DNA from: an uncultured bacterium
Lineage (GTDB): Bacteria > Planctomycetota > UBA1135 > UBA2386
Assembly: GCA_938003515.1 (NCBI GenBank)
Contig: CALKYL010000442.1
Location: forward strand, 1-12,549
Direction of reading: 5' to 3'
DNA length: 12,549 nt
This document shows, piece by piece, positions 5,651 through 12,549 of the stretch (position 1 is the first letter of the stretch; each line of letters opens with the position of its first letter). Position numbers and translations under genes: made by a program. The notes under the pieces were generated by a model. It saw only the letters and a program-made list of their open reading frames with translations, did not search any database and was not told where the DNA came from.

Positions 5651-6894
5651 CCGTCCCCGTTCGAACCACCGCAAGCGCGGCGCGCCGCGACGAAGCCGGC
5701 GCCGTGCTGGTGCTCTTCGCCCTGCTGCTCGTCGGCGCGTTCGGGCTGCTCGCGGCGATCGTCGACGGCGGCCGGTTGCGCGCGACCTCGCAGCAGCTCG
5801 ACGCCGGCGCCGAGAGTGCGGCGCTGGAAGGCGTGCGCTTCAAGGACAGCGAGGGGGACGGACAGCGCCGCGATCGCGCGATCGCCGCGACGGCGAGGCA
5901 GTGGGACGACGATCTGGATCCGAGCAACGGGGACGTGCTCGGCCTCGGCGCCGGCAGCCTGCCGGTCGTCGCGGACGCCCAACCGCTCGGCGGCCGCCTC
6001 GACGTCGCGCCGAGCGCGGCTCTGCGCGTGTGGAAGCCGGCGAGCGGGCTGCAGCACAACCTCGGCAATGCGGCGCACGGGGACCTCGTCGCGGGCACGC
6101 ACATCGCCGGCATGGCACCGGGCGAAGACGACGCGTTCGCGCGCCCGGACTTCAGCCCGACCGCCCCGGGCAGCGCCGCGGCCGAGCTCGCCGCGGCCCC
6201 GGCCTTCCTCGTGCGTCTGCGCCGCGCGACCGACCGGCTGGCGCTCGACCGGCAACCGGGTGAGAGCTCTGCCGGCCCTGCGTTCGATTGGCTGTGGGCG
6301 CGCGGCGCCGCGTGGCACGAACCCGGCGCCTTCGGCACCGGCCAGAGCCGCGCCGATGGCCTGACGGTCCGGGCGACGTCGATCGCGTCGACCGAGCGTG
6401 CGCTGTTGGTCTCCGACGACCCGGCCGGCGGCGCGACGCTCGCGCGCATTGCCCTGCGCGGCGAAGCCGGATCGGCGTGGAACGCCACCCCTCCTGGCGC
6501 GTCGCTTTCGCTGGAGCTCGATCCGAACGGCCTGTTGACCGCAGCCGGCGTCGAACAGGGAATCGCGCTCGTCGTCCCGGCGCGAGCCGTTGGCGACGCG
6601 CTCGCTGCGGCGGCCTCCGACCCGGCGATCGTGCCGGGCGACGTGCTGGTCCTGCCGGTCTACGGCGCGTTCGCCAGCGAACGTCGCGTCGTCGGCTTCA
6701 CCCTCGGGATCGCGACGAGCGTCGGCGCGACCGTGACACTCGTGCGCCAGCCGGGCGCCGTACTGCCGACGGGCGCGTCGAGCGTGTCGCCGGCTGCGCT
6801 GGACGCGCGCCTCGCCCTTGCAGCCACACCGGCGCTCGCCGCGCTGCACACCTCGTTCGCCGAGCCCGTGCTGGCCCCCGTGCTGCGCCGATAG
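5647..6894 (+). CDS. tadG: TadG-like membrane-anchored Tad pilus protein
   Basis: A 415-aa protein starting at TTG (5647-5649), which overlaps the cpaB stop as TTGA; no better start lies before the membrane helix. The N-terminus EAGAVLVLFALLLVGAFGL is the Tad/TadG-like segment. It is followed by VDGGRLRATSQQLDAGAESAAL, typical of TadE/TadG proteins that count pilin-like residues after the helix. The +5 position after Gly18 is Leu rather than Glu, which fits TadG, a family not generally processed like TadE. The remaining 370 residues are extracytoplasmic, Ala/Gly-rich and without a von Willebrand A MIDAS motif that I can see, unlike proteobacterial TadG. It lies 4 nt ahead of cpaE. The assignment rests on the N-terminus and position. 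Confidence 0.78.
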   Translation: MTVPVRTTASAARRDEAGAVLVLFALLLVGAFGLLAAIVDGGRLRATSQQLDAGAESAALEGVRFKDSEGDGQRRDRAIAATARQWDDDLDPSNGDVLGLGAGSLPVVADAQPLGGRLDVAPSAALRVWKPASGLQHNLGNAAHGDLVAGTHIAGMAPGEDDAFARPDFSPTAPGSAAAELAAAPAFLVRLRRATDRLALDRQPGESSAGPAFDWLWARGAAWHEPGAFGTGQSRADGLTVRATSIASTERALLVSDDPAGGATLARIALRGEAGSAWNATPPGASLSLELDPNGLLTAAGVEQGIALVVPARAVGDALAAAASDPAIVPGDVLVLPVYGAFASERRVVGFTLGIATSVGATVTLVRQPGAVLPTGASSVSPAALDARLALAATPALAALHTSFAEPVLAPVLRR

Positions 6895-6898
6895 AGCC

Positions 6899-8086
6899 AT
6901 GACCCGCCCCGTGACGCTGCTGCTGGTCTCGGACGACCCCGACCTGATCCCCGAATGGCGCGCGGCCGAGGGCGGTCTGGCAGACCTGCGCGTGCTCGCC
7001 CACTTCGCGGACAGCCAGCGCGAGGCGCTCCGGCTCGCGCGCGGCCAACAACCGGACGTCGTGTGCCTCGCGAATCAGGGCACGGCGGCCGACTTCGAAG
7101 CCTTCGTCGGCGATCTGCGCGACGCCGTGCCCGCGGCGGCGCTCGTCGGCCTGCTCGACCGCCGCCAGTTCGACAGCGGCGACGCCGAGGCCGCCTTCGT
7201 CGTCGGGGCCGCGCGCGCGGGCCTGCGCGACTTCGTGCGGCGACCGCTGTCGTCGGGCGAGCTGACGACGTGCCTGCGCCGGGTGACCGAGGACAACGGC
7301 CGCGGCGCCCAGCGGCCGTCCAGAGGCGGCCGGATCACCGCCTTCATCGGCAACAAGGGCGGCGTCGGCAAGACCACGCTCGCCGTCAACGTCGCCTGCG
7401 AACTGGCGCGCCGCGCGCCCGGTCGCGTGCTGCTCGTCGACGCGGCACTGCAGCTCGGTCTGTGCGCCGTCATGCTCGACCTCGAGCCGGCGGTGACGAT
7501 GCATGACGTCGTCACGCAGATCGATCGGCTCGACGCCACGCTGCTGCGCGAACTCGCCGTGACGCACGACTGCGGCCTCGACCTTCTGGCGGCGCCCGGC
7601 GACGCGGTCGAAGCCGCGGCGGTGCGTGAGGAGCATCTGTCGCGCATGCTCGCGGTCGCACGTTCGGCGTACGACCACGTCATCGTCGACACCTTCCCGA
7701 TCCTCGACGGCATCGCGATCGCCGCGTTCGATCGGGCCGACGAGGTCTGGCACGTCGTCGTGCCGACGGTGCCGACCGTGCTCGGTGCCGAGCGGCTGAC
7801 CGGCCTGCTCGAAGGCGTCGGCGTCGAACGCGCGCGCCAGCGCATCGTCGTCAACACGTCGGTCCCGAGCCACGCGGGGCAGCTGTCGCCGCGCGACATC
7901 GCGACCCGCCTCGACCGCGACGTCGACGTCGTCGTGCCGTTCTGCCGCGCCGCGGTGGTCGCATGCAACAGCGGCCGGCCGGTCGTGGTTTCGGTATCGC
8001 GCTTGAACTGGTTCCGCCGCCTGGTCGCCGAGCTGGCAGATCTGATCACCGCGCGCGCCGGCGCGCTGTCGGAGGCGAACGCATGA
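6899..8086 (+). CDS. cpaE: CpaE/TadZ localisation ATPase (pseudo-receiver + ParA/MinD fold)
   Basis: A 395-aa cytoplasmic protein that in known Tad systems positions the pilus machine at the pole or membrane. Residues 1-130 form an atypical receiver-like domain (LLLVSDDPDL near the start, then QPDVVCLANQG) in which no Asp occupies the expected phosphoacceptor position. This agrees with the pseudo-receiver of TadZ/CpaE. Residues 146-390 are a ParA/MinD-like ATPase: deviant Walker A GNKGGVGKTT (151-160, signature Lys153 and Lys158) and Walker B HVIVDTFP (Asp264). In the switch segment VDAALQLG, the position normally filled by the second Asp of DxD is Ala183, which may weaken hydrolysis. The ATG is 4 nt after tadG, and the stop overlaps cpaF as ATGA. 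Confidence 0.9.
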   Translation: MTRPVTLLLVSDDPDLIPEWRAAEGGLADLRVLAHFADSQREALRLARGQQPDVVCLANQGTAADFEAFVGDLRDAVPAAALVGLLDRRQFDSGDAEAAFVVGAARAGLRDFVRRPLSSGELTTCLRRVTEDNGRGAQRPSRGGRITAFIGNKGGVGKTTLAVNVACELARRAPGRVLLVDAALQLGLCAVMLDLEPAVTMHDVVTQIDRLDATLLRELAVTHDCGLDLLAAPGDAVEAAAVREEHLSRMLAVARSAYDHVIVDTFPILDGIAIAAFDRADEVWHVVVPTVPTVLGAERLTGLLEGVGVERARQRIVVNTSVPSHAGQLSPRDIATRLDRDVDVVVPFCRAAVVACNSGRPVVVSVSRLNWFRRLVAELADLITARAGALSEANA

Positions 8087-9564
8087 ACGAGCAGTCCGAG
8101 CCGACCGATGCGGACACGCGGCCGGCGAACCGGCCGCGCGCCGTCGATCGCAGCCTGTTCCGCGGCTCCCGGGCGGCCGAGATGGCGGCGCGCGTGCAGC
8201 GGCCGCCGACCGAGCGGGCTGCCGGCCAGAGCCGCAGCGCCGCGACCGACGAGCGCCGCCCGGCGACCGGCTACGCGGTGGTCAAGGGCGATCTGCAATC
8301 CCGCCTGCTCGAACAGCTGTCCGAGCGCGACCTGCTCGGCGCCGGCGAAGAGCGCATCGCCGCGTTCGTGCGCGACTTCGCCGACGAAGTGCTCGCCGGC
8401 GAGGACGTGCCGCTCAACGAACAGGAGCGCCAGCAGCTCGGCCGCGATCTGCTGCAGGAGACGCTCGGGCTCGGCCCGCTCGCGCCGCTCGTGCTCGACC
8501 CCGCGGTCACCGACGTGCTCGTCAACGGCCCCGACACGGTCTTCGTCGAGCGCTTCGGCCGCCTGGAGCGCAGCGACGTGCGCTTCCGCGACGCCGAGCA
8601 CCTGCTGCGCGTGATCGAACGCATCGCGGCGCGTGTCGGCCGGCGCATCGACCAGTCGGCGCCGATGGCCGACCTCCGGTTGCCTGACGGTAGCCGCGTC
8701 AACGCGACCATCCCGCCGGTCTCGATCGACTACCCGACGCTGTCGATCCGCCGCTTCGGCCATCGCCGCCTGCGCGGCTCGGACCTGTTGCGCTACGGCT
8801 CGGTCAGCGAGCCGATGCTGCACTTCCTGCACGAGGCCGTCCGCCACCGCACCAACATGGTCATCTCCGGCGGCACCGGCGCCGGCAAGTCGACGCTGCT
8901 CGGCGCGCTCGCCGAGGCGATCCCCGCCAACGAACGAATCGTCACGATCGAGGACACCGTCGAACTGCAGCTCGACCAGCCGCACGTCGTCCGACTCGAG
9001 AGCCGACCGGTGAACACCGAGGGCGCCGGTGAGATCACGATCCGTCAGCTCGTCGTCAACTCGCTGCGCATGCGCCCCGACCGCATCCTCGTCGGCGAGG
9101 TGCGCAGCGGCGAGGCGCTCGACATGCTGCAGGCGATGAACACGGGCCACGAGGGCAGCCTGACGACGGTGCACGCCAACTCACCGCGTGACGCGCTGAG
9201 CCGCCTCGAGACGATGGTGCTGATGGCGGGCACCGAGCTGCCGTCGCGCGCGATCCGCGAACAGATCACGTCGGCGGTGCAGCTGCTCGTGCACATCGGC
9301 CGCGGCGAGGACGGCGTGCGTCGCGTCCAAAGCGTCAGCGAGATCACGGGACGGGAAGGCGACACCCCGCTGCTGCAGGAGATCTTCCGCTGGCAGCGGT
9401 CGGGCCGCAGCGAGCGCCGCATCGAGGGTCGCTACGTCGCGACCGGAATCGCGCCGCGCCTCGCCGACCGTCTGCGCGAACGCGGCGCCGACCTGCCGCA
9501 CCGCCTGTTCCATGCGCCGGGCGCCGGCGGGCCCGATGTCCCGGCGCGCGACGACCGCGGATAG
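8083..9564 (+). CDS. cpaF: Tad pilus assembly ATPase CpaF/TadA
   Basis: A 493-aa secretion-superfamily ATPase (GspE/VirB11 type) that powers Flp pilus assembly from the cytoplasm. The first 65 residues are a polar, Arg-rich, disordered-looking region. The N-terminal domain follows, with LGLGPLAPLVLDPAVTDVLV and the sequence DLRLPDGSRVNATIPP. The catalytic core has Walker A GGTGAGKST (263-271), the Asp box TIEDTVELQL (288-297), Walker B with RILVGEVRSGEALDML (334-349) and the His box TGHEGSLTTVHANSP (354-368). All catalytic residues appear intact. The ATG overlaps the cpaE stop. The last 40 residues are basic and Gly/Pro-rich, beyond the usual domain end. tadB follows after 5 nt. Confidence 0.95.
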   Translation: MNEQSEPTDADTRPANRPRAVDRSLFRGSRAAEMAARVQRPPTERAAGQSRSAATDERRPATGYAVVKGDLQSRLLEQLSERDLLGAGEERIAAFVRDFADEVLAGEDVPLNEQERQQLGRDLLQETLGLGPLAPLVLDPAVTDVLVNGPDTVFVERFGRLERSDVRFRDAEHLLRVIERIAARVGRRIDQSAPMADLRLPDGSRVNATIPPVSIDYPTLSIRRFGHRRLRGSDLLRYGSVSEPMLHFLHEAVRHRTNMVISGGTGAGKSTLLGALAEAIPANERIVTIEDTVELQLDQPHVVRLESRPVNTEGAGEITIRQLVVNSLRMRPDRILVGEVRSGEALDMLQAMNTGHEGSLTTVHANSPRDALSRLETMVLMAGTELPSRAIREQITSAVQLLVHIGRGEDGVRRVQSVSEITGREGDTPLLQEIFRWQRSGRSERRIEGRYVATGIAPRLADRLRERGADLPHRLFHAPGAGGPDVPARDDRG

Positions 9565-9569
9565 GCCGG

Positions 9570-10334
9570 GTGCCCGGGCTGCCCGTCACAACGCGTCAGG
9601 CCAGGGCCGAAGTCCACGCGCTGCGCGTCGGCAACGACTCGTCGCGCGGACGGGTCTGGGTCGGTGGCGCCGCGGGGATCGCAGCCGTGTCGCTGCTGCT
9701 GCTGACGCCGCTCTACGTCGAACTCGCCGTCGGACTCGCCGCGCTCGTCGGAACCATCGCATGGGTGATCGACGGCTGGCTCGTCGCCGCGCGCACGGTG
9801 CGCGTCGAAGGCCAGCTCGCCGACGCGCTCGATCTGCTCGGCTCCAGCGTCGCGGCCGGCGTCGGCCTCGTGGAAGCGCTCGACGGCGTCGTGCGCGAGG
9901 TGCGCGCGCCGCTGCGCTCCGTGCTCGCGAACGCCGCCGATCGCCTGCGTCTCGGCGATGACCCACAGCGAGTGTTCGAGGACGCGCAGGCGACGCTGCC
10001 GCTGTCGGCGTTCCGCCTGCTGACCCACTACCTCGCCGTGCAGTGGCAGAGCGGCGGCGCGCTGGCGCCGGGCCTGCACGCGATCGCCGAGACCGTTCGC
10101 GACCGTGTCAACCTCAGCCGCCGCGTGCACGGTCAGACCGCCGAAGCGCGCATCTCCGTGCTCGTCGTCCTGCTGGTCGTCTACGGCATCGCGCTCCTGG
10201 CCTGGACGAACAACCCGGAACGCATCGAGGCGTTCCTCGGCTCCGCCGTCGGCGGCGGCATCGCGGCGGCGTGTGTCGTGCTGCAGGCGCTCGGCATCGT
10301 CTGGATGGCGCGGCTGACGCGGATCGAGGTGTGA
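9570..10334 (+). CDS. tadB: Tad inner-membrane platform protein TadB
   Basis: A 254-aa protein of the T2SSF (GspF) family. With TadC it forms the inner-membrane platform that couples CpaF to pilus polymerisation. GTG start at 9570, 5 nt after the cpaF stop. Two hydrophobic segments come first (about 30-47 and 50-71). A cytoplasmic T2SSF domain follows (about 85-195), with GQLADALDLLGSSVAAGVGLVEAL and FRLLTHYLAVQWQSGGALAPGL. Two more segments close the protein (about 197-212 and 226-247). TadB proteins are commonly near 300 aa, so this is slightly short at the N-terminus. Its TGA overlaps the tadC ATG by one base. Confidence 0.9.
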   Translation: MPGLPVTTRQARAEVHALRVGNDSSRGRVWVGGAAGIAAVSLLLLTPLYVELAVGLAALVGTIAWVIDGWLVAARTVRVEGQLADALDLLGSSVAAGVGLVEALDGVVREVRAPLRSVLANAADRLRLGDDPQRVFEDAQATLPLSAFRLLTHYLAVQWQSGGALAPGLHAIAETVRDRVNLSRRVHGQTAEARISVLVVLLVVYGIALLAWTNNPERIEAFLGSAVGGGIAAACVVLQALGIVWMARLTRIEV

Positions 10335-11251
10335 TGCAGACCACCTTGCTCGTGCTCATCGGGATCACGGCGGTCGTGTCGCTGTTCGCCTCGATCCGAC
10401 GGCGGAGCGAGCGACTGATCGCGCGAGACCGCCTCGCTTCGGCGCGCCTCTTCGGCGGCGAAGCGTCGCGCGGCGACACGGCGATGGGCGTGCCCGAGGG
10501 CGCCGTCGCGCGTTGGCTGTTCCTGGCGGGCCGGCGAGACGCCGACGCTACGACGCGCTTCGTCGTGCAGACCCTCGCGCTGTTCGTGCTCGGCGCGGTT
10601 GTCGGTGTCATCCTGTGGTTCTCCGGCACGCTGGACCCGGTGCGCGACGACCTGCTGCGCATTCCGGGGCGCGTCGGTTACCTGTTCGTTCCCGTCGTGA
10701 TCGCGGTGCCGGTGCTGCTGCCGTTCGTGCTGGCGGCGCTGCCGACCGCTTCGGTCCGCCGGGCGCGCCGCGCCCGGGTGCGCCTGATCCTGCGGGACCT
10801 GTATCCGGTGCTCGAGCTGTTCGCGAGCCTCGCGCAGGCGGGCCTCGCGTTCGACGCCGCCCTGGCGCGCGTGCTGAACACGCTGGGTTGCGAACGCCCG
10901 CTCGGCCGCGAGCTGATGACGTTCCAGGCCGAGGTGCTCGGCGGCGCCGACCGCACCCGCAGCTTCCGTCGGCTCGCCCGCCGCATCGACGTGCCTCAGA
11001 TCAGCGGCTTCACGTCGGCGCTGATGCGGGCGCACGAGGTCGGGATCGGTCTCGCGGCGACGGTGCGTCGGCAGGCGGACGCCCTGCGCGCCGAGCTGCG
11101 TGAACGCGCGCTGGCACACGCCCAGTCGCTCCCGGCCCGACTCGTGGTGCCGCTCGTCCTGTGCTTCCTGCCCGGCATCTTCGTCATGAGTCTCGGCCCG
11201 GCCTTCTACGGCTTCCTGGTGGACACCGCTGGTTTCGGAACGACCCGTTGA
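10334..11251 (+). CDS. tadC: Tad inner-membrane platform protein TadC
   Basis: A 305-aa second T2SSF-family platform protein and partner of TadB. The ATG at 10334 shares one base with the tadB stop. Hydrophobic segments lie at about residues 3-20, 76-97 and 114-136, and the last at 268-295 (VVPLVLCFLPGIFVMSLGPAF), a characteristic TadC ending. The T2SSF domain spans about 150-265, with LRDLYPVLELFASLAQAGLAF and FTSALMRAHEVGIGLAATVRR. The length and topology are normal for TadC. The stop overlaps an in-frame TTG of the tadD frame, although the ATG at 11257 is the better tadD start. Confidence 0.9.
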   Translation: MQTTLLVLIGITAVVSLFASIRRRSERLIARDRLASARLFGGEASRGDTAMGVPEGAVARWLFLAGRRDADATTRFVVQTLALFVLGAVVGVILWFSGTLDPVRDDLLRIPGRVGYLFVPVVIAVPVLLPFVLAALPTASVRRARRARVRLILRDLYPVLELFASLAQAGLAFDAALARVLNTLGCERPLGRELMTFQAEVLGGADRTRSFRRLARRIDVPQISGFTSALMRAHEVGIGLAATVRRQADALRAELRERALAHAQSLPARLVVPLVLCFLPGIFVMSLGPAFYGFLVDTAGFGTTR

Positions 11252-11256
11252 ACCCG

Positions 11257-11934
11257 ATGCGCTTCTCGTTTCTCGCGCCCCTGCTCGCGATCGTCACGGC
11301 CTCCGGCTGCACGCTGTGGGACCCCGATCATGAACCCGACCCCGATGCGAGCCTGCACGATCTGCTGGTTCGGATCGACGACGGCACGGAGCCGCTCGAC
11401 GCGATCGAGCGCGAACGCATGCGCTTCGCCGTCGAGCGGTTGGCGATCCGCCACCCCGGGCACGTGCCGAGCCAGGTCGCGGCGAGCGCGCTCGCCTTCG
11501 AGTCCGGCGAGCCGCAGCGGGCGCAGCTTTTCGCCGACCGCGCGCTGTCGCTCGAGCCGGGCAACGTCGAGGCGCGCTGCCTGCGCGTGCGAATCGCCGT
11601 CGCCGACGGCAGCCTCGACCTTGCGCGGAAGCTCGTCGACGACGGTCTGCGGCTGCGTCCCGACGCCGCGGCGCTCTACGAGTCGTCGGCGTGGCTGCTG
11701 CAGCTCGACGGGCGCGCGGACGACGCGCTGCGCGCGCTCGATGGCGCGGAGTCGCTGAACGCGCCGGCGTGGCGAGTCAGCTACCACCGGGGTTTGATCG
11801 AAGAGCTGCGTGGCAACCTCGACCTGGCCGAGGAGCACTACCGGAAGGCGCTCGGCGCGAACGGCGCGTGCGCCGAAGCACGGCAGCGCATTGCGGGGAT
11901 TGCGGCGACGCGACGGGTGGGCGGCGGGCGGTAG
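11257..11934 (+). CDS. tadD: TadD-like TPR lipoprotein
   Basis: A 225-aa lipoprotein with tetratricopeptide-type repeats, the usual last member of tad operons. In other systems TadD assists secretin assembly as a pilotin-like factor. The ATG at 11257 gives a signal peptide MRFSFLAPLLAIVTASGC with Cys18 as the lipidated residue; an alternative TTG at 11248 would overlap tadC as TTGA. The mature part contains several helix-pair units, for example LFADRALSLEPGNVEAR, ARKLVDDGLRLRPDAAAL, ALRALDGAESLNAP and DLAEEHYRKALGANG, with the Ala, Leu and Pro pattern of TPR. It sits about 10 kb from the secretin it would serve. The tail RRVGGGR ends beside the kinase remnant on the other strand. Confidence 0.83.
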   Translation: MRFSFLAPLLAIVTASGCTLWDPDHEPDPDASLHDLLVRIDDGTEPLDAIERERMRFAVERLAIRHPGHVPSQVAASALAFESGEPQRAQLFADRALSLEPGNVEARCLRVRIAVADGSLDLARKLVDDGLRLRPDAAALYESSAWLLQLDGRADDALRALDGAESLNAPAWRVSYHRGLIEELRGNLDLAEEHYRKALGANGACAEARQRIAGIAATRRVGGGR

Positions 11935-12290
11935 CCGTTAGCGACCGGTCGCCGGATCGGCTCCTGCTGCTCGGCGCGGTCGACGGTGCCGAAACCGCCG
12001 TGGCCGATGACCGCTTGCAGCAGATGCGCGCCGAGCCGCCGCGGCAGGGCCTTCTCGCCGCCGTGCCAGTCGCCGACGGTGACACCGGCGGCGACCAGCC
12101 AGTTGTGGATCGCGAACGCGTAACGCGGATGCTCGGCGAACCTCGAGGCCGCCGTGCCCGTCGGTGTGCGGCGGTTACTGGCTGCGATCACGGCGCCGGA
12201 GTCGATCGAACGAGTGTTGCGGGCGATGGGGTTGCGCGCGAGTACCGGCACGACTCGTGACCGTCCGCAGCGACCGACTGCCGCCGACAA
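11838..12290 (-). pseudogene. Truncated Ser/Thr protein kinase fragment (N-lobe only)
   Basis: A minus-strand frame of 150 codons. From about 12146 down to 11940 it has the third-base GC of real coding sequence. It reads PRRLGAHLLQAVIGHGGFGTV and then RAEQQEPIRRPVA. The first part is the glycine-rich loop of Hanks-type kinases (GxGGFGxV, residues 96-103). The second is the strand leading to the VAxK motif in the bacterial kinase group with 'AEQ..P.RR.VALK'. At residue 118 the similarity stops: Asn-Gly replaces the expected Leu-Lys, so the ATP-binding Lys and everything after it (HRD, DFG) are missing. The remaining 32 codons run antisense to tadD and look random. The break lies at about 11937-11940, next to the tadD stop. 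The start at 12290 is arbitrary because the 5' part overlaps a fragment on the other strand. Probably a pseudogene; an assembly join is the alternative. Confidence 0.5.
11941..11952. other. 12-bp perfect palindrome after tadD
   Basis: GCGACCGGTCGC is a perfect 12-bp palindrome 7 nt downstream of the tadD stop. It coincides with the point where similarity of the minus-strand kinase fragment ends. As RNA it would give only a 4-bp stem with a tetraloop and no T-tract, so it is not a convincing terminator. It could be a protein-binding site, a recombination scar or chance. Confidence 0.3.
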
Positions 12291-12381
12291 GGACCGCCGA
12301 TCCCGCGCGAGAAGGGGCGTGCGACCTCGTCAGCCGTCCGGGTCCTGCGCGCGCCGCGCGGCTTCGGCGGACCGGGCGTAG
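12154..12381 (+). pseudogene. IS91-type transposase C-terminal remnant
   Basis: The + strand frame from 12154 reads VRRLLAAITAPESIERVLRAMGL. This resembles the C-terminal end of IS91-family transposases, where a CPxCGG zinc motif is followed by a '(I/L)AAI.DP..I..IL..LGL' segment. Immediately upstream, in a different frame (12155-12175), the sequence reads CPSVCGG, a plausible decayed zinc motif put out of frame by an indel. After 'AMGL' the frame continues to 12381 with low-complexity Arg-rich sequence that I do not recognise. No transposase core (HUH region) is present upstream, so this would be a short dead remnant. The similarity is recalled from memory of the family and is not proven. 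Confidence 0.4.
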
Positions 12382-12549
12382 AGGATCCAGACGGCGGCTA
12401 GGTGAGACAAGCAGCGGTTCCGGAACCCCTAGCCCCACCACCGACCGCCCGCCGCTCACGACTCAGTGTGTTCGCGCAAGCTCCCGAGCCACCCGACCCG
12501 GGCGCTTCACCCGGATTCCGCCCTCCGCGCCAGCCCCCGCCCCTGCCGC
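12382..12549. other. Terminal region without a convincing gene; nested inverted repeats
   Basis: No supported gene lies here. An inverted repeat pairs GGCTAGG (12396-12402) with CCTAGCC (12428-12434). Between them lies a perfect 12-bp palindrome GGTTCCGGAACC (12416-12427). Read on the minus strand, the right half gives CTAGGGG-TTCCGG-AACC, resembling the motif upstream of flp. The last 80 bases are strongly C-rich on the + strand, with no coding pattern I can defend. Confidence 0.35.

Noticed and set aside
7075..9174. 699-codon minus-strand open frame opposite cpaE and cpaF
   Set aside because: The plus strand encodes intact Walker motifs of two known Tad ATPases here; the antisense product is low-complexity and has no recognisable family.
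11777..12085. Other minus-strand frame overlapping the kinase fragment
   Set aside because: Ser/Arg-rich with no kinase motif; it is the shadow frame of the fragment.
12330..12410. Minus-strand 26-codon frame (HLAAVWILYARSAEAARRAQ) with good third-base GC
   Set aside because: Too short, with only a TTG start and no recognisable homologue. It could be the tail of a decayed gene, but GC-rich chance is equally likely.
1..12549. CRISPR arrays, tRNA or rRNA genes
   Set aside because: No direct-repeat/spacer pattern, no cloverleaf-like segment and no rRNA-like stretch was seen on reading the window.

Overview
The window is a very GC-rich bacterial fragment. It is almost entirely one Tad (tight adherence, Flp-type IVc) pilus locus on the + strand. 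The first 48 bases are not biological: they match the 3' part of the Illumina P5/TruSeq universal adapter. The window therefore starts at an untrimmed contig end, and the first gene, a secretin, has lost its 5' end. High GC, near absence of good Shine-Dalgarno sequences, long RcpC/TadE/TadG proteins and a Ser/Thr-kinase fragment of the 'AEQ..P.RR.VA' type suggest a Planctomycetota-like bacterium, probably from a metagenome assembly. This placement is inference with low to moderate confidence; no rRNA or marker gene is present.

Layout. 1-48 adapter. 50-1333 outer-membrane secretin (CpaC/RcpA), 5'-truncated, with a Gly-rich microsatellite. 1410-1925 MerC-domain membrane protein. 1945-2328 (minus) small lipoprotein, convergent with merC. 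2329-2702 intergenic region upstream of the pilin. 2703-3065 flp, a long (120 aa) Flp pilin, followed by a 135-bp gap with small hairpins. 3201-11934 nine tightly packed genes, many with 1-4 nt overlaps: cpaA (prepilin peptidase), tadE, cpaB/rcpC, tadG, cpaE/tadZ, cpaF/tadA, tadB, tadC, tadD. 11935-12549 is debris: a minus-strand Ser/Thr kinase fragment cut off just before its VAxK lysine, a + strand fragment resembling the C-terminus of an IS91-type transposase, and a palindrome-rich end without convincing genes.

How the genes work together. CpaA is expected to process prepilin Flp and the pseudopilin TadE. CpaF powers assembly through the inner-membrane platform TadB-TadC, and CpaE/TadZ places the machine in the cell. 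CpaB/RcpC and the secretin form the periplasmic and outer-membrane conduit, with TadD as a candidate pilotin. TadE and TadG are minor, pilin-like or anchoring proteins. All core Tad functions are represented. The arrangement is unusual in that the secretin is separated from the pilin operon by a merC-like gene and an oppositely oriented lipoprotein gene. I see no wholly new system. The points most worth a second look are the kinase and transposase remnants at the right boundary, the Asp-to-Ala change in the CpaE switch region, the long pilin, and the merC/lipoprotein insertion.
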